Below are positions 1 to 9,695 of a stretch of DNA of 64,000 nucleotides, piece after piece (the stretch's first letter is position 1; every line of letters starts with the position of its first letter). The DNA comes from Plumapathes pennacea (Eukaryota; Cnidaria; Anthozoa; Antipatharia; Myriopathidae): NCBI GenBank assembly GCA_964036295.1, contig OZ038462.1, positions 1,371,501-1,435,500 of the forward strand, in the 5' to 3' direction. The position numbers and the translations under genes were made by a program. The notes below the pieces were generated by a model, which saw only the letters and a list, made by a program, of their open reading frames with translations, made no database searches and was not told the DNA's origin.

Positions 1-555
1 CTCCTGACGGAAGCGTCTGGCATGTCCAAGGGCGTAGGCTTTGTGTTGTTCGACCAGAAACCTCAGGCACAGGCTGCGATCGCTGCCATGAACAACACCA
101 TTCCAGAGGGTGGAACAGAACCCTTGGTTGTCCGTTTTGCTGATGAAAATGTTCGTCCTCCTCCAGTGGCTCGAATGGCCTTAGCGTCCCCCTATGCACC
201 ATATTCCTCGCCTGTCATTAGACCAGCCCATGCAGGAAACTTAGGGCAAAACCGCTACAACCCCTTGGGAGCAGCTTACGGATTTCAAAAGCCTGGACAG
301 AGGATTGGGCCTCCTGGTCCAACATTATTTCTGTACAACATTGGTACAAATGCGACTGAAAAGACTATTTGGGAACTTTTCTCTCCGTATGGTGATGTGC
401 AAAAGGTTAATGTGATCTGGGACTGGCAAAAGAACCAGTGCAAGGGCCATGGTTTTGTGACGTACGCAACTGTTGAGCAAGCTCAGGCAGCCATTGTTGC
501 ACTGGATGGTTTTTATTTGACTGCACGACCAATGCAGGTGTCTTTCAAAACATGA
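1..555 (+). CDS. ELAV/Hu-like RNA-binding protein, 3'-terminal coding exon (partial)
   Basis: The frame is open from base 1, so the exon or gene begins outside the window; the ATG at 22 is internal. It encodes the end of one RRM (RNP1-like SKGVGFVLF, then a helix and TEPLVVRFADE), a linker of about 50 residues rich in Pro, Ala and Tyr, and a complete final RRM with RNP2 LFLYNI and RNP1 CKGHGFVTY, ending at LQVSFKT-like MQVSFKT and a TGA at 553-555. The order RRM2-linker-RRM3 with RRM3 at the extreme C terminus is the ELAV/Hu layout. These proteins bind AU-rich 3' UTRs and control mRNA stability and splicing. CELF or Bruno proteins are the main alternative, but the ending matches Hu proteins better. 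Strictly, orthology needs the upstream RRM1. Confidence 0.9.
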   Translation, partial: LLTEASGMSKGVGFVLFDQKPQAQAAIAAMNNTIPEGGTEPLVVRFADENVRPPPVARMALASPYAPYSSPVIRPAHAGNLGQNRYNPLGAAYGFQKPGQRIGPPGPTLFLYNIGTNATEKTIWELFSPYGDVQKVNVIWDWQKNQCKGHGFVTYATVEQAQAAIVALDGFYLTARPMQVSFKT

Positions 556-2914
556 ATGTTGTCGGTGTGGGATGCAGATTGTTGCTGTTTTGTCTTTCTT
601 GTACTCGTAGAACAATCAGTGATATATTGTACAGTACCTCTTTATGTTACATGAACACCTGTAGAACAGTTACTCTGTCCCCAGATATGGCAAGGAGAAA
701 AGCTACAGAACAACCCTGGTACATTGTATCCGGTGATGACTAATCTCATGATGACGCTGCAGGGATGTAGCTAAGAAAAAAGCGTGCTGGTTTAGAATTG
801 AACTCGGCTGGCTATCAGCAGAAGGCTCTCTGCTGGGTGCCCTTTATTGGGCAATTGCCAGCCAAATTTTAGCGATAATGTGGTGTTTCTCAGCCAACAA
901 AATTTGCCAACACCCAGCCCTTAGTGAAATCCAGATGCTGTGATACAGTGGGTGACAGTCAACATCGTAAAACTGATCAACAAGCAACCAATCACACAAT
1001 GTAATCTCCCCACTCAGGAGTTACACGTATGCTGAAGCAAGGTGCAGAAAAATGCTGCAAATTGGGGCAAGAAAGGGCGATGTCCCCTTCCTATCCCAGT
1101 ACTTTGCGCTTTGCTACAGTACAGTACATGAGGGCCTGGTAGAGGCTACATAACTGTAGAAGAGTCAAATCTTGACTCAGTATACATGTACAGTAGTTCA
1201 GACCAGTTGTTGCAGGACAGTATTTAAACCCTCTCACCCCATAGTAGTAGTTCACTTGTTTTTGTGCTTGCCACTTGAACAATATAGTACAGTAAAATGT
1301 TCTGATTTTAAAACAGCAATGGGGAGAATGTATTTTCCAAGTGACCATTACAGTACATGTATGCTTGCGGCACCATGCAGTGTTTTCCTTTCAAATGAAC
1401 ATACTGCAGTGTACAGGGCCCAGTTGCTCAAAAGCATGGTATGGCTAATCCTGGGCTAAGTATAAACTTGGTTGACATCTTTTTAACCTGAAAATAAGGA
1501 GTTTTGTTTTTCACACTTAAATTTATGGTTATTTCCTAATATTATTATCTTACAAGTGCCCCTTCAGCCATTCATTGCAAAAGTTATTTTTCTCTTGTGC
1601 TCTTCAGGAAAGAGGTGAAAAAAACTAATGTTATTTTTGTTAGCCATTGTAATTTGGACTTTTCGGCTGAGCATGTACATATGGTACTATACAGTGATGT
1701 GGCATGATAAATGCAGTGAAACGTAACATCACAACTCTAAAGATCACTGCAAGTCAGACAATAGAGATTAACATAGCAATGATAGTCTATTTGATCCTCA
1801 TATTTTTACTAATATTTTTTTGGAGACTTTTTTCAGTGTTGATGTGCCTTGCACTGGAGTTTTCTATAACAGTGTTTGGTCCAGCTACTTGCTGCTTCAT
1901 TAGGAATCACTTCTGTTGGTCTGTATTGATGCTCAAAGTATATATTCTCACAGCCTTGTAAGAAGAAAATGGATGAGTGATGTAGTGACAACTGATAGTT
2001 TAATTTGTATTATTATTTTATTAGAACTCTTCATCAAGCACATAAAAATAGTAGCAGATAAGCTAGAGAGGGATAAAATGATCAACGCTACTAAATCAGC
2101 TTTAATCTAAGCAAGCTATCAAAAGCCAAGTTCTCCTTACTGTATGATATATCTCTCGTGAGAAACTGAAGGAGAAAATTGAAGTTGATCGCTCTTGGGA
2201 CTATTCATTTATTACTATTTCAGAATATTGATTAATAATTTCCTTTTGGGACCTATTCTGATTCAATGAACCTAACAATAGTATTCTTCTTGTGATGGGC
2301 AGAATATATGTGGTGTTTTATCCAGATCAGCCAGTATTATACACTGCTATGTTGTTCTTTTGATCTCTTATGCAACTATTTCTACTTTCAGCCTACATGT
2401 ACATGTGTTCTGTCATCAGAATATCACAAAGTCTGATGTGTTTTTCTTTGTATTGTGCACTCATTAAATTCCTTTCTGGAATAGTAGCAGAGTCACAGAA
2501 TAGTTCCAAAAGAATCTGCCCCTAATTCCTTTGTGGACATCCAGTATGGCTATCAAACTGTGTTTTGACCTATAGTCTTCCTGTATGTGTACTGTAGTAA
2601 TAAATATAGGAACAGCAGTTATGTGCCATGTTATCACTCACAAAATGTACAAATGCATAATTGCAGTTCTCATTCTACTCGAAATCACTAATGAAGGGCT
2701 GGTGGTGAACACATCAACTTATTGATATTCCATCACTTGAAAAGCCACCGATCAACAAGTGATTTTGGGTACCAAGGACAGAATGTTCTGCATTATGTAA
2801 ACAGTGGATCAGCAATACTGTACTATTATCAACAACATTGTCTTCTGTACAATATTTCCAAGAACCATTATAAAGCAAAAGGGCTACAACAATGTAACTT
2901 TGCAGAAAAGCTGT
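556..2914. other. shared 3' UTR / intergenic region between convergent genes
   Basis: No coding exon is visible here. The ELAV-like gene (+) and NUP37 (-) converge on this stretch, which probably holds both 3' UTRs. A canonical AATAAA lies at 2599-2604 on + and one on the - strand at about 2208-2213, so the two transcripts may overlap by some 400 bases. The stretch 1100-1400 is unusually rich in ACAGTA/TACAGTAC and TACATGTA motifs, which recur near 1690, 2395 and 3680. Small open frames here show no recognisable domain. Confidence 0.55.
2599..2604 (+). terminator. candidate poly(A) signal of the ELAV-like gene
   Basis: AATAAA, about 2 kb downstream of the ELAV-like stop codon. Long 3' UTRs are typical of ELAV genes. 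No other canonical signal was picked out earlier on this strand, but variant signals were not excluded. Confidence 0.4.
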
Positions 2915-5222
2915 TTAGGATTCTACCAGCCACAAATGCACCTTGCATCCTCCTCCAGTTGCACAGATGGGTAACCTGTTGTGCCATGACAAGCCCCCAC
3001 CCACAGGCAAGTTGCATGATACTGGCATCTGAAGGTAAAGATGACTCTGTTCAAAAGAGATGCAAGCTCCACAACTTGTCTACCAACATGGGGATGTAGG
3101 ATCCCCCCCCCACCTCCACAATTCAATGTTGTAGGAACGACATGTTGACTGCTGTGGACGTCTTGCAATAATTGAAAGAAGGGGAGGAAGAGATCACATG
3201 ATATTTTCAGAGAAAATACATAATCCACTGACTTGAACTAAATAACACAGCCACAATGTTTTTTTTTACAGAACAACATGGACACCTGGTTGCATACATG
3301 TAATATTTATGCATAGCTGACCTTGCGATGACCCATGTGGTAGACTTTAAGCTGGTTTCCAGGGCGACCACTTGTGGCAAAAAGATTTTCATGCATGTGA
3401 GACCACCTGTGAGAAACAAGCTGATGAGACTTTCATACACTCTAATAACTGTACATCTGTTTAACTGTCCCTGCCAAGCTCAAAAGACATCTTTTAAGAA
3501 CAACATGTATGAGTGATGCTTCTATAGTTGGTCTTTGATCAAAACTTCTAGTCAACCACTTTAGACAACATGGCCCATGATGGTAATTCTGATTTTTATG
3601 TAATAAATTAGAAAGAATGAAATGAATTGATAAAAAAAAAAAAAAAACTGGGAAGTTAAAACAACATACTGCTTGTACATGTATACAGTGCACAGTACAC
3701 TAATGTATATGATTATACATTTGCTGTGTACTCTCTATATTCAAAGTGTACAAAGTGTTCTGTTTCTGTGGAAGGACACAATAAATAACTCACCTAAATC
3801 TGCAGACTCCATCAAGATGGGTTTGCTGACCAGCCCTGGGTAAACTATGACAAATGACAGGGGACAGGAATCAAATGAATAAACAGACATTTTTGTCCTA
3901 GACTGTAGCATAACAACTATTACCTCGATACAGACATGTCCCACACAAGCCAGTCATGCCTTGCCACTGCACCAAGAAGTACTGGGTTTCCAGACGACCA
4001 ATCTGCTGACATGAGTGGGACACTACTTGTACTCAATGTCATGATTGGCTGCTGGCTGATCAGATCATAAAATCTAATAGTGCCATTCTTTTCTGCAACC
4101 ATCAGCTGGAAGAAGTGAAAAGAGAGACATCAACAAACTTGAAAACCATTTAAATTTCTTCACAGTATACACACGGTCATGTTCAGACCATCGTCAACCC
4201 CAAGTTTTCATGTTACAACAGACACCTATACGTCAAGCCAATATTGTTCACTGTCTGTATCAGCAATCTGATGTGACTGTTTTCACCTTGTTTGGTTCCT
4301 GAGGGTTCCACTGTACGGCCATCCCTGGAGAGCCAAGTGGAATACAAGTTTTTTGCACCTGAGCTTGAAGGTCCCACAGACGACAAGTGTAATCATCTGA
4401 TGAATAAAGAATATCTCAGCAACTCAGTAACACTGAACTGTCTTACCGAACACATTTCACTGCCTTTATCTAAGTGCACTGGTTGTCTCTACAATAATCT
4501 ATAATAGTCTACAATAATTACAGACAGTTGGCTAACATTCTCCTGGTCTTACCACTAGCACTGGCAGCTTGTTCTCCAGTGTAAGGATCCACTGCAACAT
4601 CATTGATGTGGTTTCTATGTCCCTCCATGACGTGAACAGTTGTTGAACCACGACCATCTGAGATAAAGTATCTTACCTTCTTATCTCCTCCGGCAGTACA
4701 AAACCTGCAACATTTACCAATGTGAAATAGCAGTTACTTACTGTACTGCTTGTAATCTAAATATATTTTTTTTAAACAGGATCATAAAAGATTGTGCAAA
4801 ATTGTGTATTGAACAGGGTCGGGGTTTGAGGGCATCAGCAGACCCCCTAGCTATACCCAAGATTCACTTAAGTAAACCCCCCCCCCCCCCCCCGCCAGTT
4901 GCTTCTGCTGGAGATCTACAGTAAACTGTGTCCCTACTTACTGAAGTGAGCGAGGTAGGTGCTCCATGGATGTCTTGGGTGACCATGCAATTGCATTCAC
5001 TGCAGTGCCATGCTGGAAATCTGTCAGATGCTCGAATTGTGGTGGAACATGCAGATCCTTTTCTTGGAAACGACATACTCCTACAGTGAGTCGCTCATTC
5101 CCACCATAGGCAATTAGCTCTTCACAACTGTCAAATGGAAAGAACTCAACGGCATATACATCCTCCAGACAGTCAAATGAATAGGTACTTGCCGGGCCTT
5201 GGTTGGCTCCTGACCCAAGCAT
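2915..5222 (-). CDS. NUP37: Nucleoporin NUP37 (WD40, Nup107-160 complex), complete, 7 coding exons
   Basis: Coding exons on the - strand: 5222-4942, 4704-4553, 4396-4287, 4105-3924, 3844-3794, 3406-3322 and 3028-2915. All junctions agree in phase and sum to 975 nt (324 residues; human NUP37 has 326). Diagnostic blocks are LIAYGGNERLTVGV, AIAWSPKT, DDYTCRLWDL, LMVAEKNGTIRFYDL, ENLFATSGRPG and GGGLSWHNRLPICATGG. It is a seven-bladed WD40 propeller of the nuclear-pore Y-complex, which also acts at kinetochores. The donor after 3322 is GTCAGC, weak but required by the homology. The ATG at 5222 is preceded by an in-frame TGA. A non-coding first exon probably ends at 5659 (donor GTGAGT) and joins an acceptor just upstream of the ATG. 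Identification is firm. Confidence 0.96.
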
Positions 5223-5980
5223 GGTCTGGTGGGGTCAGTGTCTGCAACAAATCCAGTATTAGCCACTTCACAACCACAGACATCTGCCCGCCAAGCTTTA
5301 TAGTCAGGTGGTTTGCCAAAAGTGTCTCAATCTTACAAACTGTGCATGATTGTGATCATTACAGTCTTCTAGAAATGTCTGTCTGGACAAGATATATCTC
5401 AAACTGCAGGTTCAGGACTCTCCGACACATTAACTTAACTCTTCCTGACCACACATTCATCGAAAAACAGCATGCTTTGGAAATGTATATGAACTCTAGG
5501 TTATAAAGAAGTGTGTGGGGGATCTTAATCATGATATAAAATCATAGAATATGATGTGAAATTTCTGAACTGAAAGTGCCTCAGTGTTGTTGCACCCTGT
5601 CGCAAGAAGGGATCAGTCAAATGATGTACTAGAGAGTAAAACGAACAACACACTCACCAAAGACAGTGGAGTAGATCACGAAGTCGCGCGAGTTAAATTT
5701 GTCACGTGGCTTGCATTTCTACTTCCGGTCAATTCGTTTGCTGTGATTGGTGGGTTTCGACTCGAGGCTACGGCGCGGGCGCTTGATTTTACCGCGCAAA
5801 CTTCGAAGCAGTTTTGCATGCGAAGGATTAATGACCTGTCAACCGCCGGGTTTTTGGCTCTCAAGGCCTTGTACCTCATTAATAATTCCAGCCTTTTTGG
5901 TGCTGAGGAAGCTGGCCGGTGCGAAAGAAAAGCTTGCTCAAACACAAAGTTTTCTCTGATCGCCGGCGTGTGAACACGGT
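5223..5980 (-). promoter_or_regulatory. NUP37 5' UTR exon donor and likely GC-rich promoter
   Basis: On the - strand the motif CTTTG followed by GTGAGTG places a good splice donor with its last exonic base at 5659. A TTTGTTGCAG acceptor lies a short way upstream of the NUP37 ATG. This predicts a non-coding first exon, as is usual for NUP37. Bases about 5680-5980 are richer in CpG (GCGCGAG, CGGCGCGGGCGC, CCGCCGGG) than the surroundings, so I place the promoter here. No TATA box is obvious. Confidence 0.5.
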
Positions 5981-6240
5981 ATGCCGTGCGGTTCCGAGAA
6001 ACGACCTTCGTCGATTCCGGTTTTGCGTCTAGGTTTGCCATCAGGAATTTTCAACGGAACAGTGAATTTCAGACATGCAGTCATCCAGTTGGGGTCCGGA
6101 TGCGAGCCCAAGCATCACATGACCAAGAATGGGGTCGATTAAGACAAAAGGAAACCGCCATTGCTCTGCAAGCCTCACCGCTCAGGTTTGCAATGTGCCA
6201 GTGCAAATCGGTTTTGGCTACAAGGAGCTCCTATTATCGG
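5981..6240 (+). other. candidate first exon of a divergent + transcript
   Basis: A strong donor (CG followed by GTAAGTAAGG) begins at 6241 on the + strand, head-to-head with the NUP37 promoter. Two frames are open up to it: one beginning with the ATG at 5986, and a shorter one from the ATG at about 6135 that contains VPVQIGFGYKEL. I recognise no domain and found no convincing downstream + exon before 9 kb. It may be a non-coding or promoter-divergent transcript. Confidence 0.3.
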
Positions 6241-6297
6241 TAAGTAAGGCGCAGGAAATATTAATAGCCGTATTAATAAGGCATTGACATGGTCGCT

Positions 6298-7120
6298 GTA
6301 ATATATTTACCTGATGGTCAGCCTAGTTGCTTGGGTAGAATATACCTGTGGCTATGGCTCTAGACCACTTATGGGTAAGGTGTAATATTTATCTGAGGGT
6401 CAGCTTATTGCTCTGGGTAGAATATGCCTGCAACGTTGACCTGAGAGGTTCTTGGGTAAGCTGTAATATGTTTACCTGATGGTCAGCCTAGTTACTTGGG
6501 CAGAATATACCTGTGACTATGGCTCTAGACCACTTATAGGTAAGGTGTAATATTTACCTGAGGGTCAGCTTATTGCTCTGGGTAGAATATACCTGCAACG
6601 TTGACCTGAGAGGTTCTTGGGTAAGCTGTAATATGTTTATCTGATGGTCAGCCTAGTTGCTTGGGTAGAATATACCTGTGACTATGGCTCTAGACCACTT
6701 ATAGGTAAGGTGTAATATTTATCTGAGGGTCAGCTTATTGCTCTGGGTAGAATATACCTGCAACATTGACCTGAGAGTTTCTTGGGTAAGCTGTAATATG
6801 TTTACCTGATGGTCAGCCTAGTTGCTTGGGTAGAATATACCTGCGACTATGGCTCTAGACACTCTTGGGTAAGCTATAATATTTACCTGAGGGTCAGCTT
6901 ATTGCTCTGGGTAGAATATACCTGCAACATTGACCCCAGGGGCTCTTGGGTAAGCTGTAAAGCTATTAGGCTGACCATGAGGTAAATATATGGGTAGAAT
7001 TTAATATACCTGCGACTATGGCTCTAGACCCTCTTGGGTAAGCTGTAATATTTACCTGAGGTCAGCCAAATTGCTTGGGTGAATATACCTGCAACTTTGA
7101 CCTCAGAGGCTATAATATTT
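6298..7120. repeat. tandem array, 165-bp higher-order unit made of two ~82-bp monomers
   Basis: The block starting GTAATATGTTTACCTGATGG recurs at about 6298, 6463, 6628 and 6793, exactly 165 bases apart. Each unit is two related half-units. One carries CTGATGGTCAGCCTAGTT and a CTATGGCTCTAGACC core; the other carries CTGAGGGTCAGCTTATTG and CAACGTTGACCTGAGAGG. Both share GGGTAGAATATACCTG. After about 6950 the copies become truncated and shuffled. It lies in the NUP37 to bHLH intergenic space. Confidence 0.92.
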
Positions 7121-9275
7121 GGTACCTGATTAAGCTGCACATTTATCTCGGAGTCGTTGCGCTACAGAGAGTAACAAATCATCGTTTTAGTGTGGTCGGA
7201 AAGCAAAAAACGCATAAAATAGTATACGTTTTCAAACGAAAAGAGATATGCAATACTTTAAATCGCCACAGCGTCGTAACGTGCCGTGACTATTCGATCG
7301 ACAGTATAAAAAAAGAAAAAAAGAAAAGAAAAGAAACAAGGGTGGGGACGTGTTGCCGTGTGGGCGTGTTAATGTCCATTCGACGTTAAGCGGGGAACAG
7401 CGGAGAATATATCGACCGCCCCTAAAGTAATATTTTTTATTGCAAATTGATCTTGGGAAAACCGTGAACAATGCAAAATATATATAATAAATAATGCAAT
7501 GATTACTTCCGAATCGCCCTAAAATCAGTTTCATTTCAATGGAATAATACGTTAATGTTTAAGAAACACGGTCTTTTAGGGCCATGCGCGCGAGTCGGCA
7601 TAGCGGATTTGTAAGTAAATTGAATGTTGTGGTTAATACGCAGATGTCATCCGGCACTCGAACAAAGTAAAACCGAGGAGTACTGGGACTTGTTAACTAC
7701 TTCCTCTCTCATTTATGAAGTGCATATTCAACAAGTTTTGAATAGACCACGACAACACGAGAATCCTTCAATATTGACTTTCAAGGCTCTTTCCTGTCCA
7801 TTGTATGAAATTGTTTTTGAATGTGCTACGTCTAATTAAAATTTTGATCTAGTTTTCGTAGTTTGGAACCCTTGGTTAGTGTTTCTGCGTCTATATGTGT
7901 GTTGGTAAAAATGAATACATGCTTAAAACTAAGATATCTCAGGCGGAATCAGTTGTACAGTACATTTTTTCAAGAATTAAGCCGTAAAAAGAGAAATCAG
8001 TGCCAGGGAAATTGCGCATTTACAATCAGGTGCCTACTTCAGAAACCAGACACGAAAAACAAGCGGAAAAAAATCGGCTATAAGCGACCAGAGTGAAATA
8101 GTCTTTTGTCCGGCTTTAATTTATTTGAGACATAAAAGACTCTTCAGCTACAATAACACCGCTCTGTGCGGTATAGCTGTTTCATTAACGAATACAATGG
8201 TCTTAATAAAACTAAAAGGTTTCGTAGCTGGCCAAAATGAAGTCGCACCCACATCATCGATCATGCTCCCGATTATACGACGTACGGCGCGGCCGGATGC
8301 AGGTTTTGGGCTTTTGTCTTCTCCAAGCTTTGTTAGTGGTAAAAAGAATATGCATTCCAGTTTTTACATACAGCGAGTCTTGTGTTGTATTTTCCGCTGT
8401 GACGTGATTGCAATAAACTAAACAAAGAGCTGTGGAGACATCAACAATGCGAATGAAAAACAAGGCGGACTAAACCAAAGAAAAAGACAGAAAAAAGGGT
8501 CAACGTCTTCTGAACACCAGCTTGAATGTCTCGTGTATAGCGGCGGTTGTTATATTGCAAATATATGAAGTAAAAAGAGTTAGCTCACGTGGGAGCGGTC
8601 CTGCTTGTGGCGACGGGTGTCCACACCTTGTTCATTGGAGCCTTGGTTCTGTGGGAAAGTGGCCCGTAGAATCGTATGGTTGTGATACCGCGAATTTATA
8701 TTAGATATTGTGGTCGTCAAATGACAAGACGGAGAGTGGGGGAAAATCACTTATGACACGCTGATAAGCGGTATCAATAAGCCCAGCTAGAAACCAGCGA
8801 AACTCTTTACATGAAGTAAACTATGGAAACTAAACAGGCGAAGGCCATTTCGTTTGTAACGGTATAGCCGGAATATCATTAATTTCATATTTTAACCTGA
8901 AAAAGTGAATCGATTGGTCTGTCTATTTTAAATAGTACGATATTCGGACAGCAATCAAAGTTCTGAAAATGTTGACTAAGTCAACGTAAAAGTCTAGTAT
9001 GGCCGCATTATGTAGATATTCATAACAAGTAGGATTTTATCTACCATATCTGGTCAGTCGGTCCATTCAATTCCGTTAATCCAAAGAAACGACTAAGAAG
9101 TCGGTCAAGTTCTTCCCCTTCTCCTCGCCACACCGCGTGCGCAGACTTGTGGCTGCTCCATCCTATTATGGCAACCTGTTGTGGTGATTTCCTTAGTGAA
9201 GGTCTGAAAAACCGGCTCCGAAGATAAATTGCGCACTTCTTAAAGAAACATATCGCGAACTTCCGTAGTCCTTCT
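7121..9275. other. intergenic, no gene recognised
   Basis: Several short frames of 70-100 codons occur on both strands, but none shows a domain, codon-level consistency or good splice context. The stretch 7305-7340 is a purine-rich low-complexity tract. Part of this region lies downstream of the bHLH gene at 9276 and could be its 3' UTR or regulatory DNA. Confidence 0.5.
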
Positions 9276-9695
9276 TCAAGGTTCTCCATCCATTTGCCGC
9301 CCATTTGCTGTTGTGTTTTCCGTCGACGTTGCATCGTGTTCGTCGATCAAGTCCTGGAGATGCTTAATGTAGGCTACCGCGCACCGCAGCGTCTCCACTT
9401 TAGAAAGTTTCTTTTTATCAGGAAAGTAGGGAATACGCTTCCGCAAGCACGAGAAGCCGTCGTTTACAAGTCGTACTCGGTTGCGTTCGCGCTCGTTTCT
9501 TCTCGCCACAGCAGAGGGTTCCATTTCAAGAGCTAAATTCCCGTACTGTCTTTTTTTGAAGCGCGGCCTCGGGTGATCCACTTGTTCTGCTTGCCGTGTG
9601 TGAGAAACAGTCTGGCTAGATTTGATCTTTCCCAGGCTGGAGTAGCCAATTTTACAACGAATCGTGGTGCCCCCCGTGTCGCAGGAAGCGTTCAT
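9276..9695 (-). CDS. Achaete-scute family bHLH transcription factor 1 (139 aa)
   Basis: This is a single-exon frame. The first in-frame ATG is at 9695; upstream codons are open only back to a TAA near 9794 and contain no ATG. The product starts with MNASCDTGG. Residues about 61-115 form the bHLH domain: basic region [18 protein letters not shown], helix 1 with [10 protein letters not shown], loop [12 protein letters not shown], and helix 2 with [15 protein letters not shown]. The [10 protein letters not shown] basic region and the [10 protein letters not shown] junction are the achaete-scute signature. Such factors heterodimerise with E proteins on E-boxes and drive neural, cnidocyte or gland fates in cnidarians. 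It is shorter than vertebrate ASCL1, and the C-terminal tail after the domain is only about 20 residues. It is the most divergent of the three copies here. Confidence 0.93.
   Translation of the reverse strand: MNASCDTGGTTIRCKIGYSSLGKIKSSQTVSHTRQAEQVDHPRPRFKKRQYGNLALEMEPSAVARRNERERNRVRLVNDGFSCLRKRIPYFPDKKKLSKVETLRCAVAYIKHLQDLIDEHDATSTENTTANGRQMDGEP

Noticed and set aside
3741-3944. Frame containing YPGLVSKPILMESADLG, which resembles the NUP37 C terminus
   Set aside because: Chance similarity in the wrong frame. The true exon 3844-3794 reads SLPRAGQQTHLDGVCRF, which fits splice phase on both sides and the NUP37 alignment.
6298-7120. CRISPR-like array
   Set aside because: The units are 165 bp of paired monomers without unique spacers, in animal DNA.
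9041-9334. 97-codon - strand frame overlapping the 3' end of bHLH gene 1
   Set aside because: It lies in a different frame over the end of the bHLH gene and its flank, with no domain; probably a shadow.
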